A stretch of DNA of 38,774 nt from an uncultured Rikenellaceae bacterium (GCA_910588925.1 CAJURV010000011.1:1-38774); one strand, 5' to 3'. Counted from the first letter of the stretch, positions 8,875 to 17,414 are shown. Notes: generated from the sequence alone by a model not told the origin. Numbers and translations are program-made.

Positions 8875-9438
8875 CTACGGCACCCACACGGTCTCCTCCA
8901 CACCTATACTGTGGCATATATACCGCCCCAAGACGTACAGATAGTCCGAAAGCCTGTTTATGTAACGCATCACCTCTTCCGAAACCGCCTCTTTCTCGGC
9001 CACCCTTACGGCGCATCGTTCCGTTCTGCGCGCCACCGTGCGACATATGTGGGAGTAGGAAAAGAGCGGATCGCCCGTGGTGAGTGTGAAATATCTGACC
9101 TCCGGCAACACGGAGGTCATTCTGTCTATCGCCTTCTCGAGCATTTCGGTACGCTCCGCACCGAACGCGGGCAACATCTTACGCCCTTTGCCGTCGGATG
9201 CCAGATAGGCCTCCACGCTCATCATATCCACGACAACGGCCTGCAACTCCCCGCATTCGACGGACAGTTTGCCGGCGCATCTGTCGTCGCGCACGATAAG
9301 GTCGTGCAGATAGGAGATGTGTGCCTGAAGCTCGTCGGCGGTGCCGTATGCCTCCAGCCTGAGATCGGCTTTTGACACCCTCGTGCCTCCCACCAGAGAG
9401 GTGGTGCCGGCGTCGCCTGTCTTTGTATATATCTTCAT
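8875..9438 (-). CDS. Cob(I)alamin adenosyltransferase, PduO/EutT-like
   Basis: This 187-residue protein transfers the adenosyl group of ATP to cob(I)alamin to make coenzyme B12. The ATP-binding N-terminus KIYTKTGDAGTTSL and the motif AYGTADELQA are diagnostic of the PduO-type ATR family. The C-terminal helix RYINRLSDYLYVLGRYI carries the conserved Arg-Asn segment. The protein is cytoplasmic and probably trimeric. No other cobalamin gene is in the window, so it may serve salvage. The next gene upstream starts 24 bp away on the same strand. Confidence 0.93.
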   Translation of the reverse strand: MKIYTKTGDAGTTSLVGGTRVSKADLRLEAYGTADELQAHISYLHDLIVRDDRCAGKLSVECGELQAVVVDMMSVEAYLASDGKGRKMLPAFGAERTEMLEKAIDRMTSVLPEVRYFTLTTGDPLFSYSHICRTVARRTERCAVRVAEKEAVSEEVMRYINRLSDYLYVLGRYICHSIGVEETVWVP

Positions 9439-9462
9439 GTCGCGGAATATTTTCGGGATGTA

Positions 9463-10056
9463 TCAGAAACGCATTTTATAGCTCTGCTTGCTCAGGTATT
9501 TGTCGAAGATGACGAACGCCAGATGATACAGGTCGATACATACGGCGTCGTAATCCCTCAATACATGGTGCCAGACCGAATGACGCGTGGTAGAGGCGTA
9601 TATGCCGGTCATGACCACGCACACGCGCTTATCGAGACCGCTTATGCGTTCGGCCAACGCATCGAGATGTTTTCTGGAGATCTCCTCGGGCAATATCAGC
9701 ATATCCTCTCCGTCGTAACTCTCCGCCCCTACGGCATAGCTGCCGAACCCCAAATAGCTGTACACACGACCTATACGGCCTATACGCGATTCGGACAGCC
9801 CCAAGGCGCCGAGCTCTTTCCTCAAAGCCCCGTCTATGGACATGTCGCGGTTACGCCTGTGCAACATCAGGGCCTCGCGCACCAAGTTGTAGGTGAATGG
9901 AGAATGAACGTCGTGTCCGCGCCAGTGTCTGACCCTCAACAGATATTTGACCCGGGTATAGCGTTTGAATACATCGTCTTTCACCCGTATGTTGGATACG
10001 GGCAACTTGACGTTCTTTACGCTCATTTTACGACGTGCTCTGGAAATAACATTCAT
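9463..10056 (-). CDS. Methyltransferase-related protein lacking a clear SAM motif
   Basis: This protein of about 197 residues has a basic N-terminus. The segment from YTRVKYLLRVRHWRGHD through VHSPFTYNLVREAL (about 35-65) resembles the opening of a Bacteroidetes family of class I SAM-dependent methyltransferases. The usual glycine-rich SAM loop is not evident; the closest candidate, SYLGFGSYAVGA, is weak. The C-terminal half (VCVVMTGIY; DAVCIDLYHLAFVIFDKYL) still looks like part of a Rossmann-type fold. The start is the ATG at 10056; a TTG three codons upstream is less likely. A -7-like TATCTTTA lies upstream at 10088-10081. It may be a shortened or divergent family member. Activity is not claimed. 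Confidence 0.6.
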   Translation of the reverse strand: MNVISRARRKMSVKNVKLPVSNIRVKDDVFKRYTRVKYLLRVRHWRGHDVHSPFTYNLVREALMLHRRNRDMSIDGALRKELGALGLSESRIGRIGRVYSYLGFGSYAVGAESYDGEDMLILPEEISRKHLDALAERISGLDKRVCVVMTGIYASTTRHSVWHHVLRDYDAVCIDLYHLAFVIFDKYLSKQSYKMRF

Positions 10057-10065
10057 TGTTTGCAA

Positions 10066-10393
10066 TATTTTTCTCGGGTGTAAAGATACTGCATTTATTC
10101 GTAACCGGCAACCGAAACGTTATGGGGAGTTTTTGTTCCAACCCTACGCATCCGCATTAATATTCAACCGTAAAAAGAGCGGACGCCGGAAAATAACACC
10201 CTACCGATGCCCGTGTCGCGATACGGGTTTGCCGGCCTTTCAAAACATCGGTCTTCATTATCCCTCACGCATACACGCTATGCCGGGCACAAAGAATCGA
10301 CAACCGGCCCCTATCATGCACACTGTATGGCACGGTTTTGGCTTCAGAAACAAAAGTTCAACGCCCGGTAAAGGACATAAATACGAAGCCATC
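10066..10393. other. Divergent intergenic region
   Basis: This gap of about 330 bases lies between a minus-strand gene and a plus-strand gene. A plus-strand open reading runs through it from 9965, but its early part overlaps the minus-strand gene and is unlike any protein. A near-consensus -7 element for the minus strand lies at 10081-10088. No other signal was recognised. Confidence 0.45.
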
Positions 10394-11425
10394 ATGGACA
10401 ACTCTTTTTTCGTACTGTCTAAGCAACAGGTAAACATCTCGCGTTTCGATATATGCACATGGGATTTCGAGAAGAACAACAGTTTTCTCGAGATGGGCAT
10501 GCAGATAGAAAACAACACGGAGCGGCATCTCGACATGATACTGGCCATACCTCTGATAACCTCGTCGGACACCGTAAAGGACCTTTTGCCGGTGATAGGC
10601 CGCGACCCCAAAACGAGCCGCTTCATTTTCAACGACCGGATAGAGAAGTTCGATCCTATAGACGGCTCCGTGGACAACGGCGTCAACATCGTCTTCGAGG
10701 ACAACGGCCCCATGACCATTATCCCGGCCACCGACATAAAGACCGACACGGCCGCCGGCGTAGTATCGTTCTCGTGCGACATACCGCAATCGGCGGCCCA
10801 GCGCATATACGTAAGGATACTGATAATAACCGACCTGCCCACCATAGCGCACGTACACAACGGCATAGCCAAGGCCACCTATCTGTACGACATCAAACTG
10901 AACGAAAAACGCAATCTGCCGGACAACATACAGTACATGACAGAGACAGGTTACCGTATATGTCGCGTAGAGGAGTGCACATGCCAGCACATAGTGCCGA
11001 AAATGTACGACATAGCGTTCGTCGACGGCAGTATGCTAAAGAACATCCGCACCCTCGAGGAGGAGTTTTTCAGCATATTCCTGCCCGACAGAAAGGATCT
11101 CAAGACCGACGCCTACATGATCGTCACCAATAGCAGCAAGAACAAAGACAGCGACACCTTTTTCACCGTCTTCGACAAAGAGACGATAGGCACGAAGCAG
11201 ATCGTCTTCGCAATAGGCGCCGACATACTCTGCAACCTGTTGTTCGCAGCCGGAAGCATACGCACCATCAAAAACACCATCAATTCGGAACTGGAGCTAC
11301 TTAACGAGATACCTTTCGAATTCTGGGCCGCATGCGTCATATTCATCATAGTGGTGATGGTATTCTTCGGAGGACGTATAAAGATACCCCTGCTCAAAGG
11401 CAAAAAACTCACGATAAAACTATGA
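10394..11425 (+). CDS. Uncharacterised protein with C-terminal membrane anchor
   Basis: I do not recognise this protein of about 343 residues. It has no signal peptide. The N-terminal part (about 1-170) is beta-rich. A mixed region follows with several cysteines (RICRVEECTCQH), then an acidic stretch (DSDTFFTVFDKE). Near the end a hydrophobic helix, FWAACVIFIIVVMVFFGG, is followed by a basic tail (KIPLLKGKK), as in tail-anchored or single-pass proteins with a cytosolic bulk. The ATG at 10394 is chosen because the longer reading from 9965 crosses the neighbouring gene. It stands alone between a divergent gene and a PepSY-like gene 63 bp downstream. Confidence 0.65.
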   Translation: MDNSFFVLSKQQVNISRFDICTWDFEKNNSFLEMGMQIENNTERHLDMILAIPLITSSDTVKDLLPVIGRDPKTSRFIFNDRIEKFDPIDGSVDNGVNIVFEDNGPMTIIPATDIKTDTAAGVVSFSCDIPQSAAQRIYVRILIITDLPTIAHVHNGIAKATYLYDIKLNEKRNLPDNIQYMTETGYRICRVEECTCQHIVPKMYDIAFVDGSMLKNIRTLEEEFFSIFLPDRKDLKTDAYMIVTNSSKNKDSDTFFTVFDKETIGTKQIVFAIGADILCNLLFAAGSIRTIKNTINSELELLNEIPFEFWAACVIFIIVVMVFFGGRIKIPLLKGKKLTIKL

Positions 11426-11488
11426 CAACCGGGCCGCAAAATATGGCACGGATTATGCTACTTTCAGAAAACAATAAAACGTAATACT

Positions 11489-11929
11489 ATGAAAAAACTA
11501 TTGGCATCCGCATTCGCCGTACTGGCGATGACCTTTTCCGCAAAAGCCGGAGACGACAAACCTATTACCGTAAAACAGTTACCGGCCGTATCGCAGAATT
11601 TCATCAAACAACATTTCGCCGATCGTAAGATAGCTCTCGTCAAAGAGGATACGGACTTTTTCGAGAAATCGTACGAAGTGGTGTTCACCGATTTGAGCAA
11701 GGTAGAGTTCGACAGCGACGGACAATGGACCGACATCGAAAGCAAACAGGGATATATCCCCTCATCGGCAGTGCCCGCCCGCATAAACGATTACATAAAG
11801 GCCAATTACCCCGACCGCAAAATCAAAAGCATCGAACGCGAACGCAGAGGATACGAAGTGGACCTCACCGGCAATATCGACCTCAAATTCGACACCGCAT
11901 TCAACATCGTAGACATAGATGCAGACTAA
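11489..11929 (+). CDS. Secreted PepSY-like (DUF2874-type) protein
   Basis: This 146-residue protein has a clear signal peptide (about 1-20, ending FSAKAG). Two tandem PepSY-like repeats follow: LPAVSQNFIKQHFADRKI with EVVFTDLSKVEFDSDGQW, and VPARINDYIKANYPDRKI with EVDLTGNIDLKFD. This is the usual layout of the Bacteroidetes periplasmic family sometimes compared with beta-lactamase inhibitor folds. Its function is unknown. A hairpin terminator lies 28 bases after the stop, so it is the last gene of its transcript. Confidence 0.85.
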   Translation: MKKLLASAFAVLAMTFSAKAGDDKPITVKQLPAVSQNFIKQHFADRKIALVKEDTDFFEKSYEVVFTDLSKVEFDSDGQWTDIESKQGYIPSSAVPARINDYIKANYPDRKIKSIERERRGYEVDLTGNIDLKFDTAFNIVDIDAD

Positions 11930-11957
11930 ATATGTCTGCCGCATTCAATAGCGTAGA

Positions 11958-11983
11958 GCCGTGTTTTCAAGCACGGCTTTTTC
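11958..11983 (+). terminator. Rho-independent terminator after the PepSY-like gene
   Basis: A GCCGTG/CACGGC stem (11958-11963 with 11972-11977) and an 8-nt loop are followed at once by five T residues. Confidence 0.8.
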
Positions 11984-12480
11984 GTTATTTCAACGATAAC
12001 CGTCGACATAGACCCTTTGTGTGTGACTGTGATGCCCGAAATATTGAGCATGGCAGTAATAAGGCATTTGGTCGGGTCAGACATGAGCTACGACCGGGTG
12101 TCAGACGAGAATGGAGAGCGGGCCGGAGCCTGCGTGGGACCGCATCTCGCGTGATATTTAAGAATATGATTTTATATAAAGTAAGCGATAAATACCGTAA
12201 CAACCAACCGTACAAGCGGGCCTCCGTTGGGGGAGGCTTCGGCCCGCACGGCCCTCGCTTCGCTCACGGCCGTCAAAGCGGAAAGTGTTTAACCTCCCTC
12301 GCTACACTCGGGCCGTAATACAGGATTGATTTACAAAACAGTATATTTTCCTATAAAGACGACACCGCCAAGTCGCTGTATCCACACAACTCTAAACCGG
12401 CTAAAGGCACATACAACCGAAAGGAACATAGCCCCCGCAACATTTTCACCCTCCCGGCCCGTTATTAACCGCCTAATAAC
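11984..12480. other. Gene-poor region carrying a repeat cluster
   Basis: About 500 bases lie between a terminator and mnmA. The right half holds a GC-rich hairpin and two palindromic repeat units, listed separately. A reading on the plus strand (11725-12318) is an out-of-frame shadow of the PepSY-like gene that runs on by chance. No RNA gene was recognised. Confidence 0.5.
12216..12312. repeat. GC-rich hairpin plus two palindromic repeat units
   Basis: GCGGGCC at 12216-12222 pairs with GGCCCGC at 12241-12247, with a second CCTCC/GGAGG pairing inside. It is followed by two units of the family seen at 16-120: CCTCGCTTCGCTC near 12253-12265 with its AAAGCGGAA tail, and CCCTCGCTACACTCGGG at about 12296-12312. 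The order of elements resembles the start of the window. Confidence 0.55.
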
Positions 12481-12488
12481 TATCTTTG
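12481..12488 (+). promoter_or_regulatory. -7 element of the mnmA promoter
   Basis: A perfect TATCTTTG lies 22 bases before the mnmA ATG. The -33 region is not well conserved. Its position rules out the TTG at 12493 as a start codon. Confidence 0.55.
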
Positions 12489-12510
12489 ACCCTTGAAACG
12501 AAACATCATA

Positions 12511-13542
12511 ATGTGTAGAGACATAACGGTAGGTGTAAGCGGAGGCGTCGACAGCGCCGTTTGCGTCATGATGCTCAAAAATGCGGGCTACCGCGTAACG
12601 GGTGTCATGCTCGGCATGTACGGAAACGATGAAAAGGCCGCCGCCGGGCTTTCGATAAAATTAGGCATCCCGGTAATATACCGCGACGTCGCAGACAAGT
12701 TCGAAGAAGCGGTCATACGGCCGTTCATCGAGGGACTTATGTCGGGTGCCACTCCGTCGCCGTGCACTATATGCAACCCTACAGTCAAATGGAGGGAGAT
12801 CAAAGCCGTGGCCGAGGAGACGGGAAGCAAGATGTGGGCTACCGGACACTACTGCCGCATAACGGAACACGACGGCAAACGTTATGTAACACGCGGTATC
12901 GACCCGGTAAAAGATCAGTCGTACTACCTGTGGAGACTCGACGACGAACTGTTGTCGGGAGCCTCGATGCCGTTGGGAGATAGCTTTAAAAGCGACATAA
13001 AAGACTTCGCGACACGAAACGGACTGGGCGACATCGCATCCGAACGCGAAAGCATGGGAGTATGTTTCTTCGGCTCGGACGGCTACGCTTCGTTGCTAAG
13101 ATCGAGATGCCATGCGAGCGGTATAGGCGAAGGAGACGTGCGCGACGCCTCGGGGATAACGGTGGCCCGGCACAAAGGCTTCCCCTTCTACACCATAGGC
13201 CAGAAAAGAGGACTCGACATACCGGCGGGCATGTGCGTGACAAACATAGACGCCGCTACCAACACCATATACATAGGACGTCCCGAGGAGCTGTACACCG
13301 ATAGCATAACACTGACCGACACATCCATACGCGATGCCGGAGAGTTCTTCGCCTCCGACAGGATGACAGTATCGGTACGCGGCATAGGACGTAACCCCGA
13401 CGGATTCGTAAAGGTCCGGAAAGAGGGTGACAAAATAGTAGTTAAAATGACGGGACGCGGAGCGTGGGCCGCATGCAAAGGACAGCCTGCCGTGTTCTAC
13501 ATAGACGACAGAGTGGTAGGCGGAGGCATAGTCTGCGGGTAA
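12511..13542 (+). CDS. mnmA: tRNA-specific 2-thiouridylase
   Basis: This enzyme of about 343 residues performs the 2-thiolation of the wobble uridine in Lys, Glu and Gln tRNAs. The PP-loop SGGVDS (10-15) binds ATP. The two catalytic cysteines are those in PCTICNP and in MGVCFFG. Downstream, GHYCRITEHDG and DQSYYLWRL are family motifs. The ATG at 12511 is preferred to an in-frame TTG at 12493, which lies too close to the -7 element. The flavoprotein gene follows after 17 bp, so they are probably co-transcribed. Confidence 0.95.
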   Translation: MCRDITVGVSGGVDSAVCVMMLKNAGYRVTGVMLGMYGNDEKAAAGLSIKLGIPVIYRDVADKFEEAVIRPFIEGLMSGATPSPCTICNPTVKWREIKAVAEETGSKMWATGHYCRITEHDGKRYVTRGIDPVKDQSYYLWRLDDELLSGASMPLGDSFKSDIKDFATRNGLGDIASERESMGVCFFGSDGYASLLRSRCHASGIGEGDVRDASGITVARHKGFPFYTIGQKRGLDIPAGMCVTNIDAATNTIYIGRPEELYTDSITLTDTSIRDAGEFFASDRMTVSVRGIGRNPDGFVKVRKEGDKIVVKMTGRGAWAACKGQPAVFYIDDRVVGGGIVCG

Positions 13543-13559
13543 CAACGATATTCTACATC

Positions 13560-14828
13560 ATGAAAGAGAGATACGACGTAATAGTCATAGGGGGAGGGGC
13601 ATCGGGACTAATGGCCGCCGTGGCCGCAGCCGGCGAAGGATGCCGGGTGTTGATTGCCGAAAAGATGGAGAAATGCGGACGCAAAATACGCATAACCGGC
13701 AAAGGACGTTGCAACATAACCAACATCACCGACACAGAGACGTTTCTCGGTAAAGTAAGATCGGGAGCCGAATTCGTGCGCAAGGCCATAGAGACGCTTC
13801 CTCCCGAGAGGCTGCGTCAGATGCTCGAGAAAGCCGGAGTACGCACCGTGGAGGAGCGCGGACGACGTCTTTTTCCTGCGAGCGGACGGGCGTTCGAGGT
13901 GGCCGACGCCTTAGTCAGAATGGCCGAGAGGGCGGGCGCCGAGATAGTATATCATGCGCGGGTCACGGATATGGAACGTGAAAGCGACGGATGGAACATA
14001 ACGATGGAGCGTCGCGACGGGAAACCGGTGCGAGTGTCGTGCAGCAATGCTGTGATAGCCACGGGAGGGGTGTCGTATAAGGCGACGGGCTCCACAGGAG
14101 ACGGCTATCTGTTCGCGCATCGTTTAGGTCACGCCATAGTGCCGTTAAGACCGTCGTTGGTGTCTCTTAAAACCGATACTTCTGTTTTTTCCCGGGTCAA
14201 AGAGCAACTGCGCAACGTGTCGCTGACACTCTATGCCGACGGCACCGAAATAGATACCCAACAGGGAGAAATGACCGTCGACGGCGACATAATAGAGGGA
14301 CCCATAGTCTTGAGACTGAGCCGCAATGCAGTGGACGCACTCACCGACAACAAACGGGTAGAGGCCGTATTGTCGTTAAAACCTTCCCTGACACCCAGGC
14401 AGATCGCAGAGCGCATACGACGCGAGACAGAGGCCGACGCATCGCTGACTATAGAGGGTTTGATACGAAAGATGGTGCCCCGTACGCTCGTAAAAGCCAT
14501 AACATCCATCGCCAAAGTAAAGAACACCGATATGGCGACGGCCATCACGGATCGCACGCGTGACGCCATCGTCGGCGCCCTCACCGCCATATCGCTACGC
14601 ATAACCGATTACGGCGGATTCGACGAAGCGGTGGTTACGGCCGGCGGAGTATCGCTAGGGGAGGTCGACAGCTCCACAATGGAGTCGCTCAAGGCCCCCG
14701 GAATATATTTCACCGGCGAAACGCTCGACATAGACGCCGACACGGGCGGCTACAACCTGCAACTGGCATTCTCCACCGGATTTCTGTGCGGAACATCCAT
14801 AGCAGGGAAACTAAGGAAAAACCGGTAG
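13560..14828 (+). CDS. BaiN/HI0933-type FAD-dependent oxidoreductase
   Basis: This protein of about 422 residues has an N-terminal dinucleotide-binding fold (VIVIGGGASGLMAA, about 6-19). It also carries the family motifs KCGRKIRITGKGRCNITN and ATGGVSYKATGSTGDGY, and the C-terminal FAD-binding TAGGVSL with GIYFTGETLDIDADTGGYNLQ. HI0933/YhiN relatives bind FAD; some act on bile-acid intermediates, but the physiological substrate here is unknown. The ATG at 13560 is chosen because the longer reading overlaps mnmA in another frame. Confidence 0.9.
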   Translation: MKERYDVIVIGGGASGLMAAVAAAGEGCRVLIAEKMEKCGRKIRITGKGRCNITNITDTETFLGKVRSGAEFVRKAIETLPPERLRQMLEKAGVRTVEERGRRLFPASGRAFEVADALVRMAERAGAEIVYHARVTDMERESDGWNITMERRDGKPVRVSCSNAVIATGGVSYKATGSTGDGYLFAHRLGHAIVPLRPSLVSLKTDTSVFSRVKEQLRNVSLTLYADGTEIDTQQGEMTVDGDIIEGPIVLRLSRNAVDALTDNKRVEAVLSLKPSLTPRQIAERIRRETEADASLTIEGLIRKMVPRTLVKAITSIAKVKNTDMATAITDRTRDAIVGALTAISLRITDYGGFDEAVVTAGGVSLGEVDSSTMESLKAPGIYFTGETLDIDADTGGYNLQLAFSTGFLCGTSIAGKLRKNR

Positions 14829-14902
14829 TGTACAAAGCGTTTCAATACAAGGCTACGTTTCGCCCGATAAAGCGAGAGAGCGATAAAACATCCGAGGAAT
14901 AG

Positions 14903-14934
14903 TTTGCCATATTCACGGATTATTCCTATATTTG
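14903..14934 (+). promoter_or_regulatory. Promoter of the PD-(D/E)XK-like gene
   Basis: TTTG at 14903-14906, 20 nt, then a perfect TATATTTG at 14927-14934. It places the start of transcription near 14940 and so supports the ATG at 14974 over the TTG at 14932. Confidence 0.75.
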
Positions 14935-14973
14935 TTTCCGACACCTGAAGCTCCCCTGCAACCGCATACCGCC

Positions 14974-15708
14974 ATGCGTCCATTACCCAAGCAGTATATT
15001 CTGCTAAGAGGCATAAACGGCTGTATAAAGGAGCTTTTCGCCACAGGAGAGCGCACTTGCACGTTACGCCTTACAGACGTCTACGACTACATCACCCACA
15101 AAGAGCCTTTCAGAACGGAGTTCCCGACGCCGGAGAGTTTCAGTCGGTTCATGCGTCGTATGTACGACGAAGGGGCCGTCGTACGGTTCATCCCTAATTG
15201 TCATGCCGACACCACGGTACATCATCATTACCAATGGTACTTCTACCCGCCTGCCCGCAATGTCAATCGTATCACCGTGCCCGAAGACAAAAACGAGGCC
15301 GTCACCGTGACGTGTCAAAACGACATGATGCCGTGGGGCCGGCGATTCGTAGCCTCCAACGGAGTAGCGGTACGCTCAACCCAAGAACTACACATTATCA
15401 ATAAACTATTGTCGGCAAAGGAGTTGGTCATATTCTACGAACGACCTCTCGAGTTAGGCGGCCACAAGCGTTACCCCGATTTCACAATCTACAACCGCCG
15501 CAATAGCAAACAGTTCTATTGGGAACATTTCGGCATGACGGGCAATGCAGCCTACGCCGACGAGATGGTGGAAAAGATAAGGTGGTACAAACGCAACGGC
15601 TACAACGACATAGCCGACGGAGGATCGCTCATCGTGACGATATATCACGACGACAACCAGTTCACAACCCTCACCGACAAGAAAATCGCCGCAATACTGG
15701 CAACCTGA
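14974..15708 (+). CDS. Stand-alone PD-(D/E)XK nuclease-like protein
   Basis: This 244-residue protein has an N-terminal basic helical part (about 1-75) that may bind nucleic acid, then a beta-rich linker. From about 140 the C-terminal domain resembles the PD-(D/E)XK fold attached to some UvrD-like helicases: VRSTQELHIINKLL supplies the helix-1 Glu, RPLELGGHKRYPDFTIY supplies the PD, and QFYWEHFGM supplies the third motif with E-H in place of E-x-K. The closing segment SLIVTIYHDD is also typical. There is no helicase domain or partner gene next to it; the neighbours are a flavoprotein and, convergently, engB. Nuclease activity is an inference from motifs only. Confidence 0.65.
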   Translation: MRPLPKQYILLRGINGCIKELFATGERTCTLRLTDVYDYITHKEPFRTEFPTPESFSRFMRRMYDEGAVVRFIPNCHADTTVHHHYQWYFYPPARNVNRITVPEDKNEAVTVTCQNDMMPWGRRFVASNGVAVRSTQELHIINKLLSAKELVIFYERPLELGGHKRYPDFTIYNRRNSKQFYWEHFGMTGNAAYADEMVEKIRWYKRNGYNDIADGGSLIVTIYHDDNQFTTLTDKKIAAILAT

Positions 15709-15740
15709 CACGACGAGTGCCGGCACTCCTGCCGCATACT

Positions 15741-15775
15741 TCGGTGGAAAGCAAATACCACCGGCATTCCACCGA
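15741..15775. terminator. Hairpin in the convergent gap before engB
   Basis: TCGGTGGAA (15741-15749) pairs with TTCCACCGA (15767-15775). A second perfect palindrome, GAGTGCCGGCACTC, lies at about 15715-15728. Neither has a U-tract, so termination on either strand is only possible, not shown. Confidence 0.35.
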
Positions 15776-15793
15776 TGCCTTGCATACAGTGCT

Positions 15794-16414
15794 CTACTCC
15801 GCCGTATCGTCGGCTTGCATGACCTCTTCGAGCGTGGTCTCTATAAAACCGAGGATATCGTCGCGCCCCACCCGTTTCTCAGACGAGGTGGTGAAAAAGA
15901 GAGGCAACTCGGCCCACGTACGGCTCAAGGTATCTTTATAAGCGGAAATATTCCGCTCGAGTTCGGCAGACGATAACTTGTCGCTCTTGGTAAATACGAT
16001 GGCGAACGGCACCCCGGCATCGCCCATAGCGTCTATAAACTCGAGGTCTATGCGTTGAGGTTCGTGACGACTGTCGACGAGTATGAACAGAAAACATAGG
16101 TTCTCGTGTTTTACGGTATAGTCGGTTATCAACTTCGAGAAACCTTTACGGACATTCTTCGACACCTTGGCGTAACCGTAGCCCGGCAGGTCCACGAGAT
16201 ACCACGACCCGTCGACGATAAAATGGTTTATCAACTGCGTCTTGCCCGGTGTAGACGACACCTTGGCCAACCCCTTTACACCGCACAGCATATTTATGAG
16301 CGACGATTTGCCTACGTTGGAGCGACCTATGAACGCAAACTCGGGGATGTCGCCTTTGGGGCACTGACCGATTCTCGAACTGCTACATACGAACTTCGCC
16401 GACTTTATTATCAT
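15794..16414 (-). CDS. engB: Ribosome biogenesis GTPase EngB/YsxC
   Basis: This 206-residue cytoplasmic GTPase is needed for late assembly of the large ribosomal subunit. All G motifs are visible: GRSNVGKSSLIN (G1), VDLPGYG (G3), TKSDK (G4) and TSSEKRVG (G5). The N-terminus KSAKFVCSS is typical. The start ATG at 16414 fits the family. Transcription likely begins near 16500, where a TACCTTTG element is found. Confidence 0.96.
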   Translation of the reverse strand: MIIKSAKFVCSSSRIGQCPKGDIPEFAFIGRSNVGKSSLINMLCGVKGLAKVSSTPGKTQLINHFIVDGSWYLVDLPGYGYAKVSKNVRKGFSKLITDYTVKHENLCFLFILVDSRHEPQRIDLEFIDAMGDAGVPFAIVFTKSDKLSSAELERNISAYKDTLSRTWAELPLFFTTSSEKRVGRDDILGFIETTLEEVMQADDTAE

Positions 16415-16506
16415 GAATCTTTCTATTAGTTAACACGTCTTATGATCGTAAACATCATGTAAACACAAAACATATCGCAAGTTACACGCTATCCGACCAC
16501 CGTCTG

Positions 16507-16514
16507 CAAAGGTA
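16507..16514 (-). promoter_or_regulatory. -7 element of the engB promoter
   Basis: A perfect TACCTTTG on the minus strand lies about 93 bases upstream of the engB ATG. A TTTG at the ideal distance is not present, so the assignment rests mainly on the -7 element. The remaining gap up to 16761 holds no gene I can support. Confidence 0.5.
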
Positions 16515-16761
16515 ATCAAACTTAAAAGGCTTTTAAAATTTCAAAGATGTTTTCGGGCATGAACACGCCGGTTCAGGATAAGTCCGATTAATTTCATTCG
16601 CTTTGCCCAGGCCGCCATCCGCCAAAATAGCCGAACTCGCATTAAACGCTCCCTGCCAACCGATGACACCGACTGTTTCCATCGACATATCATCGCTTCT
16701 CCGACACCACTCCCGAAAGAAATATGCGATATATATTTCGCCAGAGACTACCGCGCCACAT

Positions 16762-16793
16762 TTTGCATATAGTTCGCGAATATGTTATATTTG
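16762..16793 (+). promoter_or_regulatory. Promoter of the OsmC-like gene
   Basis: TTTG at 16762-16765, 20 nt, then a perfect TATATTTG at 16786-16793. The leader to the ATG at 16913 would be about 115 nt, which is rather long, but I see no riboswitch in it. Confidence 0.7.
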
Positions 16794-16912
16794 CCAATAG
16801 AACACGATTATGCGGTAGCCTTACCACAGCCTTCATGCCATGCGTCATTCCGGCACGATGATTGTGCGACCTACCGGCGATTTTGTAAATTTCAATTAAA
16901 GAACCTGCACCT

Positions 16913-17320
16913 ATGGCAACGATCGAAACACGTTATTTAGGCGATCTCCGCACGGAGATGAAACATCTTCAATCGGGATCGGTAGTACTTACTGACGCCC
17001 CCACCGACAACAACGGCAAAGGGGAGGCGTTCTCTCCCACCGATCTGGTAGCGGCGGCTCTCGGCAGTTGCATGCTCACTATCATGGGCATAGCCGCACG
17101 CACGCACAATTTCTCCATAGACGGAACCACGCTCGAGATAACCAAAGTAATGTCGTCGGAGCCCCGCCGCATAGGGCGCATAGAGATAAAGGTAAACATA
17201 CCCCACGACCACAACGCCAAAACACGCACCATAATAGAACGCGCTGCCGCCACATGCCCTGTAGAACACAGCCTGCATCCCGACATAGAACGCGTCATAA
17301 CGTTCAACTACAGCAAATAA
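16913..17320 (+). CDS. OsmC family peroxiredoxin-like protein
   Basis: This 135-residue protein of the OsmC/Ohr fold reduces organic hydroperoxides with a pair of cysteines in the best-known members. Both expected cysteines are present: Cys53 in LGSCMLT and Cys115 in TCPVEHSL. GKGEAFSPTDLVAAA is the usual helix preceding the first. The protein is cytoplasmic and a dimer by family analogy. It has its own promoter, and the next gene (gcvH) is 139 bp away with a separate promoter. Confidence 0.9.
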   Translation: MATIETRYLGDLRTEMKHLQSGSVVLTDAPTDNNGKGEAFSPTDLVAAALGSCMLTIMGIAARTHNFSIDGTTLEITKVMSSEPRRIGRIEIKVNIPHDHNAKTRTIIERAAATCPVEHSLHPDIERVITFNYSK

Positions 17321-17386
17321 ACGATCGGGAATACCGGACCAAGCCGTATCGTTAGCGGTGATAAACGGTCTAAAGGGATTATTTTT

Positions 17387-17414
17387 GATGTTATCGAAAT
17401 TATTTTTATATTTG
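17387..17414 (+). promoter_or_regulatory. Promoter of gcvH-mdh
   Basis: A perfect TATATTTG -7 element lies at 17407-17414. The nearest TTTG (17387-17390) is only 16 nt upstream, shorter than elsewhere in this window, so the -33 call is tentative. The leader would be about 40 nt. Confidence 0.55.

Noticed and set aside
9965-10393. Upstream extension of the plus-strand frame before the orphan membrane protein
   Set aside because: It overlaps the oppositely oriented gene and its divergent promoter region and does not look like protein; the ATG at 10394 is a better start.
11725-12318. Plus-strand frame of 197 codons after the PepSY-like gene
   Set aside because: It is an arginine- and histidine-rich shadow of the PepSY-like gene that runs through its terminator and into repeats.
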